This document shows positions 1-6,010 of a stretch of DNA of 6,010 bases, piece by piece. The notes under the pieces are model-generated. The model was not told where the DNA came from. It did not search any database and saw only the letters and a list, made by a program, of their open reading frames with translations. Positions within the stretch are counted from its first letter, which is position 1. The number at the start of each line of letters is the position of its first letter. The stretch lies in the NCBI GenBank assembly GCA_945631445.1, contig CALZCR010000127.1, positions 1 to 6,010 on the forward strand. The letters run 5' to 3'. The position numbers were made by a program, and so were the translations under genes. This stretch comes from an uncultured Corynebacterium sp. GTDB lineage: Bacteria > Actinomycetota > Actinomycetes > Mycobacteriales > Mycobacteriaceae.

Positions 1-1567
1 CTTCGGGAAGATCCTTCTTGGTGGCGAAGATTTCCTTCACGCGCGTGCCCAGGTTCTCGTCCACGGAGGACCAGTACCAGTAGCAGCGCTCCTCGACGTC
101 CGGGGAGACGCCGACCATGGCGCCGGTGATGTTGTTCGCCAGCTCTTCCTTCTCCTGGTCGTTCATGACCTCGCGGTAGAGGATGCCCGGCTGGACGAAG
201 TCGCCGTCCTCGGCGTGCTTGACGTAGGTGCCGCGGTAGAGCTCGTCGCCGTGGGTGTTCAGGCCCACCATGGCGTCGTCCGCCTCGCCGTAGTCGTTGG
301 CGTCGCTGAAGTAGTCGCCGTGGTTCGAGGTCACGCCGTCGTCCAGGTAGCCGGCGCCCTTGCCGCGGCCGTTCGGGGTGTACACCGGTGCGTCGGCGGC
401 GTTGTGCTCGTACGCCATCTGCCCCTTGTGGGAGTAGGTGTTCACGTCGCCGTTGACCGGGCGGTTGACCGGCAGCTGACGGTAGTTCGGTCCGATGCGG
501 TAGCGGTGCTGGTCGGCGTAGGCGAAGATGCGGCCCTGCAGCATCTTATCCGGGGAGAAGCCGACGCCCGGGACCAGGTTGGACGGATCCAGGGCGATCT
601 GCTCGATCTGGTTGTGGTAGTTCTCCGGGTTACGGTTGAGCTCGAAGTAACCGACCTTGATGCGCGGGTAGTCCTTCTTGGACCAGATCTTGGTCAGGTC
701 GAAGGGGTTGAAGCGGTAGTCTTCTGCCTCATCCACCGGCATGACCTGCACGTAGACGTCCCACTTGGGGAAGTCGCCGCGCTCGATGGCGTTCCACAGG
801 TCCTCGCGGTGGTAGTCGGCGTTGATTCCGGCCATCTCGGTGGCTTCTGCGTCGGTGAAGTTCTCGACGCCCTGCTGGCTGACGAAGTGGTACTTGATCC
901 AGAAGGCCTCGCCGGCGGCGTTGATCCACTGGAAGGTGTGGGAGCCGTAGCCGTTCATGTGGCGGTTGGTCTTCGGGGTGCCGCGGCCGCCCATCAGGTA
1001 GGTGACCTGGTGCGCGGATTCCGGTGCGCGGGTCCAGAAGTCCCACTGCATGTCGGCGGAACGCAGGCCGTTGGCCTCCAGGCGCTTCTGCGAGTGGATG
1101 AAGTCCGGGAACTTGATCGCGTCGCGGACGAAGAAGATCGGGGTGTTGTTGCCCACGATGTCGTAGTTGCCGTCCTGGGTGTAGTAGCGCATGGCGAAGC
1201 CGTGCACGTCACGCCAGGTGTCCGGGGAGCCGGACTCGCCGGCGACCGTGGAGAAGCGGATGCCCATCGGGGTGACGGTCCCCGGCTGGAAGAGCTTGGC
1301 CTTGGTGTACTGGGAGACGTCCTCGGTCACGTGCAGCTCGCCGAAGGCGCCGTGGCCCTTGGCGTGCGGGATGCGGTCCGGGACCATTTCGCGGTTGAAG
1401 TGGGCCAGCTTCTCCACGAGGTGGATGTCGTCGAGGATGACCGAACCCTGCTTGCCCTGGGTGATCGAGTGGTTCTCGGACGGGATCGGGGCGCCGTTGT
1501 GGCGGGTGGTGTGCTTGTGCGCGGGGTTGCGGCGACCCTGCGACAGAATGTCGTCGATGTTTGCCAT
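1..1567 (-). CDS. katA: Monofunctional haem catalase KatA (C-terminus cut by window edge)
   Basis: Cytoplasmic haem catalase that converts hydrogen peroxide to water and oxygen. Reading leftwards from the ATG at 1567, 522 codons are open with no stop before the edge. The C. glutamicum enzyme is, from memory, about 516 residues, so only a few residues should be missing. Visible landmarks are the distal haem-pocket segment FNREMVPDRIPHAKGHGAFG (residues 57-76, catalytic His68), VGNNTPIFF with catalytic Asn140, and RIFAYADQHRYRIG with Arg346 and the proximal haem ligand Tyr350. The distal segment aligns without gaps to the classical [20 protein letters not shown] form; IP replaces VV and H replaces A, a variant I recall from C. 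glutamicum KatA. The start is supported by an AAAGGAGA ribosome binding site 7 bases upstream. It is divergent from sigC. Catalase identity is near certain; the symbol rests on synteny and similarity. Confidence 0.96.
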   Translation of the reverse strand, partial: MANIDDILSQGRRNPAHKHTTRHNGAPIPSENHSITQGKQGSVILDDIHLVEKLAHFNREMVPDRIPHAKGHGAFGELHVTEDVSQYTKAKLFQPGTVTPMGIRFSTVAGESGSPDTWRDVHGFAMRYYTQDGNYDIVGNNTPIFFVRDAIKFPDFIHSQKRLEANGLRSADMQWDFWTRAPESAHQVTYLMGGRGTPKTNRHMNGYGSHTFQWINAAGEAFWIKYHFVSQQGVENFTDAEATEMAGINADYHREDLWNAIERGDFPKWDVYVQVMPVDEAEDYRFNPFDLTKIWSKKDYPRIKVGYFELNRNPENYHNQIEQIALDPSNLVPGVGFSPDKMLQGRIFAYADQHRYRIGPNYRQLPVNRPVNGDVNTYSHKGQMAYEHNAADAPVYTPNGRGKGAGYLDDGVTSNHGDYFSDANDYGEADDAMVGLNTHGDELYRGTYVKHAEDGDFVQPGILYREVMNDQEKEELANNITGAMVGVSPDVEERCYWYWSSVDENLGTRVKEIFATKKDLPE

Positions 1568-1573
1568 GGTGTG

Positions 1574-1581
1574 TCTCCTTT
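1574..1581 (-). promoter_or_regulatory. Ribosome binding site of katA
   Basis: On the minus strand this reads AAAGGAGA, with the GGAG core ending 7 bases before the ATG at 1567. It fixes the catalase start. Confidence 0.85.
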
Positions 1582-1595
1582 GGGTTAAGCGAACC

Positions 1596-1636
1596 CTATC
1601 TATCGTGCGTTACTAATAGTCTAGCCCAACTGATAG
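1596..1636. promoter_or_regulatory. Cluster of CTAT/ATAG elements around the katA promoter (possible regulator site)
   Basis: On the plus strand there are two tandem CTAT (1596-1603) followed by ATAG at 1616-1619 and ATAG at 1633-1636. A short palindrome ACTAATAGT lies at 1612-1620 over the predicted -10 and start site. OxyR of the LysR family binds tetrameric ATAG/CTAT arrays and is known to control katA in corynebacteria. The spacing here does not follow the 11-base period of the E. coli OxyR site, so assignment to OxyR is speculative. Confidence 0.25.
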
Positions 1637-1646
1637 GTGCCCGCAA
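1618..1646 (-). promoter_or_regulatory. Probable katA promoter
   Basis: On the minus strand TTGCGG (1646-1641) and TAGACT (1623-1618) are separated by exactly 17 bases. TAGACT fits the corynebacterial -10 pattern TAnAnT, and the -35 box keeps the TTG of the housekeeping consensus. The transcript would start near 1611 and carry a leader of about 44 bases containing the strong ribosome binding site. This is inferred from spacing and consensus only. Confidence 0.5.
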
Positions 1647-1685
1647 GGCCCAGCATAGAGAAGAACGTGACGCCTGGCAGGGGCC

Positions 1686-1713
1686 TTAGCCCGTGCTTTC
1701 TGCCTGCTAACCT
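1686..1713 (+). promoter_or_regulatory. Possible leaderless promoter of sigC
   Basis: TAACCT (1708-1713) is a fair -10 box, with a weak TTAGCC (1686-1691) 16 bases upstream. The GTG start codon of sigC lies 8 bases beyond the -10 box, where transcription would begin. There is no Shine-Dalgarno sequence between the two. Together these suggest a leaderless mRNA, which is common in actinobacteria. The -35 match is weak, and an ECF-type promoter cannot be excluded. Confidence 0.35.
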
Positions 1714-1721
1714 CGGTAACC

Positions 1722-2288
1722 GTGACCAGACATTCCGCGCGTGACGATGAACGCGTCACTGACCTCGCGCTTCGGGCCGGGCGCGGCGACCGCGCAGCGC
1801 TCACGGAATTCATCCGCGCGACCCAAGACGACGTCTGGCGTCTGCTCGCCCACCTGGGAGGCCAAGACGTCGCCGACGACCTGACCCAGGAAACCTACCT
1901 GCGCGTGATGAGCGCTCTCCCCCGCTTCGCCGCCCGCTCCTCCGCCCGCACCTGGCTGCTGTCCTTGGCCCGGCGCGTCTGGGTGGACAACATCCGCCAC
2001 GACATGGCCCGGCCGCGCAAGTCCGCCACCGAGTACGAGGACGCCGCCTCCGCCTCCACCGTCGCCGGCGCCGATCCTTCCTCCTGGTCTGCCTGGATCG
2101 ACGCCCGCTCGCTGATCGACGAGCTGCCCGAGGAGCGTCGCGAAGCGCTGATCCTGACCCAGGTGCTCGGCTACTCCTACGAGGAGGCCGCCAAGATTTC
2201 CGACGTCCGCATCGGCACCATCCGCTCCCGTGTCGCCCGGGCCCGCAAAGACCTCATCGCGCAGGAGCAGAAGAAGAACGAGCGCTGA
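1722..2288 (+). CDS. sigC: ECF RNA polymerase sigma factor, SigC family
   Basis: A 188-residue sigma-70 family factor of the extracytoplasmic-function type, directing RNA polymerase to a dedicated promoter set. Sigma region 2 spans about residues 24-100 and includes DDLTQETYLRVMSALPRF and the region 2.3-2.4 segment SSARTWLLSLARRVWVDNIR. A variable linker covers about 101-125. Sigma region 4 spans about 130-180, with the helix-turn-helix YSYEEAAKISDVRIGTIRSR and the trailing VARARKDL. The sequence closely resembles M. tuberculosis SigC (Rv2069) in both regions. In C. glutamicum, SigC controls a branched quinol oxidation pathway including cytochrome bd oxidase; transferring that role here is inference. 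The GTG start lacks a ribosome binding site, consistent with leaderless translation. No anti-sigma gene follows: the next gene is a transporter-like membrane protein unlike zinc-binding or RskA-type anti-sigma factors. Confidence 0.93.
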   Translation: MTRHSARDDERVTDLALRAGRGDRAALTEFIRATQDDVWRLLAHLGGQDVADDLTQETYLRVMSALPRFAARSSARTWLLSLARRVWVDNIRHDMARPRKSATEYEDAASASTVAGADPSSWSAWIDARSLIDELPEERREALILTQVLGYSYEEAAKISDVRIGTIRSRVARARKDLIAQEQKKNER

Positions 2289-2308
2289 CGCCGCCGCGCC
2301 GCGGCGTC
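2287..2308 (+). terminator. GC-rich hairpin at the sigC stop codon, possible weak terminator
   Basis: GACGCCGC (2287-2294) and GCGGCGTC (2301-2308) form a perfect 8-bp stem with a 6-base loop. It begins inside the sigC TGA. The following bases (CGTATTCTGG) contain only a poor T-tract, so it may be a weak terminator or an mRNA-stabilising 3' structure rather than an efficient stop. Confidence 0.35.
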
Positions 2309-2314
2309 CGTATT

Positions 2315-2341
2315 CTGGTGGCGAGCTTCGCCGTCTTCCAG
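2315..2341 (+). other. Interrupted hairpin between sigC and the ykvI-like gene
   Basis: CTGG (2315-2318) pairs with CCAG (2338-2341), and inside it GGCGA (2320-2324) pairs with TCGCC (2328-2332) around a 3-base loop. A possible weak -10 box TTAAGT lies immediately after it at 2342-2347, with no convincing -35. Whether this is a regulatory site, part of a transcript structure or chance in GC-rich DNA cannot be told from sequence. Confidence 0.2.
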
Positions 2342-2390
2342 TTAAGTGGGAGGGCACGGACATTCGAATGACAGACCCCGCCCCCTTGAC

Positions 2391-2398
2391 AGAAGGAG
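2391..2398 (+). promoter_or_regulatory. Ribosome binding site of the ykvI-like gene
   Basis: AGAAGGAG lies 9 bases before the ATG at 2408. It is a strong Shine-Dalgarno match and decides this start over the overlapping upstream frame. Confidence 0.85.
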
Positions 2399-2407
2399 AC
2401 AAGCAGC

Positions 2408-3748
2408 ATGTTCAGAACAGGCCTAGGCATCGCCCTGGCGTTCACCGGTGTGATCGTCGGCGCGGGTTTCGCCTCCGGGCAGGAGGCCCTGCAATTTTTC
2501 GTGGCATTCGGGACTTGGGGATTGGCGGGCGCCCTCTTAGCGTCCGTGCTCATGATCGTCAGCGGCGTCGCCATCCTGCAGTTCGGCAGTTATTTCCAGG
2601 CCAAGGAGCACACGGCGGTGCTGTCGCGCATCTCGGGCAAAACCATGTCCTGGCTGCTGGACGTCGCGACGGTGGTGACGCTGTTCGCGATCGGCTTCGT
2701 CATGTTCGCCGGCGGCGGCTCCAACCTGGAGCAGCAATTCGGGTGGCCGGTGTGGGTCGGCGCGCTGCTCATGCTCGTCTTAGTGCTGGTCACGGGCATG
2801 CTGGACGTGAATAAAGTCTCGAAGATCATCGGCGCAGTCACCCCGTTCGTGATCGTGTTCATCGTGTTCGTCACCGTCTGGACACTGTTCACCGCCGACT
2901 ACGACGTCGCCGGGTTGAACGTCGCCGCCCAGGGGATTCAGACCACCCTGCCGAACTGGTGGATCGCTGCCCTGAACTATGTCGGGCTGTGCGTGATGAC
3001 GGCGGTGTCCATGGCCGCGGTCATCGGCGGCAACTTCTTGGACACCAAGGCCGCCGGCGTCGGCGGGCTGCTCGGCGGCGTCTTCTTCCTGGTCATGTTG
3101 CTTCTGCTGGTCGCCGCGCTCTTCCTCGAGGTGGAGACCGTCGGCGGCGCGGAGTTGCCGGTGCTGGCTCTGATCACTGACATCCACCCGATTTTGGGGC
3201 TGCTGATGTCGCTGGTGATCTTCGGCATGATCTACAACACGGCCATCAGCATGTTCTACGCGTTGGGCAAGCGTCTGACCCGCAACCGCCGCGAGTGGTA
3301 CCGCCCGGTGTTCATCGTCGCCTGCTTGATCGGCTTCGCCCTGTCCTTCGTCGGTTTCAGCGACCTGGTCTCCTACGTCTACCCGGCGCTGGGCTACCTG
3401 GGCATCGTCATGATCACGGTGCTGGCTGTGGCGTGGCTGCGCGGCGGGTCGAAGCTACGCGCGGAGGGTCGCCGCCGCGTGCGTGCGAAGGACCTGACCC
3501 GCCGCCGCATGGATCCGCGTCTGCGCTTCACCAAGCGCCAGCAGCGCGAGCTGGTCACGCTCACTGCGGCGTCGAACATCCCGGACGAGGAGTTCACGGA
3601 ACAGATGGCGGACGAGATCCACGAGGAGCTCGAATCCGACCGCGACCTCGACTACGACCGGGAGGACCCTGCCTCCGAGGTCATCTACGTCGACCACTCC
3701 GAGCCCCGATCCCGCGCGGAGTACGACGACCGGCCCAAAACCGACTGA
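2408..3748 (+). CDS. YkvI-family ten-helix membrane protein with long charged C-terminal tail
   Basis: A 446-residue integral membrane protein. About ten hydrophobic segments lie near residues 6-24, 35-58, 83-104, 114-132, 139-163, 186-208, 217-240, 259-284, 299-316 and 321-343. The N-terminal signature GVIVGAGFASGQEALQFF (14-31) is typical of the YkvI family (COG3949), which I place near the LeuT/APC-fold transporters. The glycine-rich breaks in helix 1 and near residues 207-208 fit unwound substrate or ion sites, but no substrate is established. Residues 345-381 form a strongly basic cytoplasmic stretch. Residues 393-446 are strongly acidic, and the middle (393-411) could be helical. This tail of about 100 residues exceeds what I expect for the family. 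The gene begins 119 bases after sigC in the same direction with its own strong ribosome binding site, and converges on asd. Co-transcription with sigC is possible but interrupted by hairpins. Confidence 0.8.
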   Translation: MFRTGLGIALAFTGVIVGAGFASGQEALQFFVAFGTWGLAGALLASVLMIVSGVAILQFGSYFQAKEHTAVLSRISGKTMSWLLDVATVVTLFAIGFVMFAGGGSNLEQQFGWPVWVGALLMLVLVLVTGMLDVNKVSKIIGAVTPFVIVFIVFVTVWTLFTADYDVAGLNVAAQGIQTTLPNWWIAALNYVGLCVMTAVSMAAVIGGNFLDTKAAGVGGLLGGVFFLVMLLLLVAALFLEVETVGGAELPVLALITDIHPILGLLMSLVIFGMIYNTAISMFYALGKRLTRNRREWYRPVFIVACLIGFALSFVGFSDLVSYVYPALGYLGIVMITVLAVAWLRGGSKLRAEGRRRVRAKDLTRRRMDPRLRFTKRQQRELVTLTAASNIPDEEFTEQMADEIHEELESDRDLDYDREDPASEVIYVDHSEPRSRAEYDDRPKTD

Positions 3749-3754
3749 CCTTAT

Positions 3755-3770
3755 CGACGCCCCCGCGTCG
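3755..3770 (+). terminator. Small hairpin just after the ykvI-like stop codon
   Basis: CGACGC (3755-3760) and GCGTCG (3765-3770) form a perfect 6-bp stem with a CCCC loop, starting 7 bases after the TGA. No T-tract follows, so it is at best an accessory to the larger hairpin downstream. Confidence 0.3.
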
Positions 3771-3774
3771 CCCG

Positions 3775-3834
3775 AGACACAAACATCCCCGGTGAGCCAG
3801 CCAAGGCGGCCGGTCACCGGGGATTACCGTGTCT
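3775..3834. terminator. Large compound hairpin between convergent genes, probable bidirectional terminator
   Basis: ATCCCCGGTGA (3785-3795) pairs perfectly with TCACCGGGGAT (3814-3824), an 11-bp stem around an 18-base loop. Beyond a symmetric 4x4 internal loop, AGACAC (3775-3780) pairs with GTGTCT (3829-3834). It lies between the plus-strand gene ending at 3748 and asd ending at 3842 on the minus strand. For asd transcripts the inner stem is followed by the T-rich stretch GTTTGTGTCTC, so it fits a terminator best in that direction. The plus direction lacks a good T-tract. Confidence 0.65.
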
Positions 3835-3841
3835 GTCCGGG

Positions 3842-6010
<2,169 letters not shown>

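Noticed and set aside
215..1588. Long plus-strand open frame of 457 residues opposite catalase
   Set aside because: It is antisense to a gene with every catalase motif. Its valine/alanine/glycine/aspartate-rich composition is typical of a GC-rich shadow frame, and it has no ribosome binding site or recognisable domain.
1707..2402. Minus-strand open frame of 231 residues opposite sigC
   Set aside because: Glycine-rich shadow of a sigma factor whose regions 2 and 4 are clearly conserved.
2230..2814. Plus-strand frame bridging sigC and the ykvI-like gene
   Set aside because: It overlaps both real genes in another frame, is arginine-rich and has no recognisable motif.

Overview
The window is high-GC DNA from an actinobacterium, most likely a Corynebacterium or close relative. 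The visible part of the aspartate kinase and the aspartate-semialdehyde dehydrogenase both read as near relatives of C. glutamicum LysC and Asd. The sigma factor matches the actinobacterial SigC family. The gene order lysC-asd-sigC-katA is, from memory, the arrangement in C. glutamicum. I see no insertion sequence, integrase, CRISPR array, tRNA or rRNA.

Layout from left to right. Positions 1-1567 (minus) hold a monofunctional haem catalase whose last few codons run off the left edge. Positions 1568-1721 are a short divergent intergenic region with a catalase promoter and a likely leaderless promoter for the next gene. Positions 1722-2288 (plus) encode an ECF sigma factor of the SigC family, starting at GTG. 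Positions 2289-2407 are intergenic with two hairpins and a strong ribosome binding site. Positions 2408-3748 (plus) encode a YkvI-family (COG3949-like) ten-helix membrane protein with an unusually long charged C-terminal tail. Positions 3749-3841 are a convergent intergenic region with a small hairpin and a large compound hairpin, probably a terminator. Positions 3842-4873 (minus) are asd, and 4912-6010 (minus) are lysC, cut by the right edge and missing about 56 N-terminal residues. A nested in-frame GTG start with its own Shine-Dalgarno sequence inside lysC should yield the separate regulatory beta subunit.

LysC and Asd carry out the first two steps of the aspartate pathway (lysine, threonine, methionine and diaminopimelate for the wall) and form one operon with a 38-base spacer. 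SigC relatives control respiratory-oxidase and related genes in C. glutamicum. Catalase removes hydrogen peroxide and shares its control region with sigC, so this half of the window looks concerned with respiration and oxidative stress. The YkvI-like protein is the one gene without a clear role.

Overall this is an ordinary, well-conserved chromosomal region. I did not find an undescribed system. The points most worth checking are the tailed YkvI-like protein, the leaderless sigC start without an adjacent anti-sigma gene, and the inverted elements around the catalase promoter.
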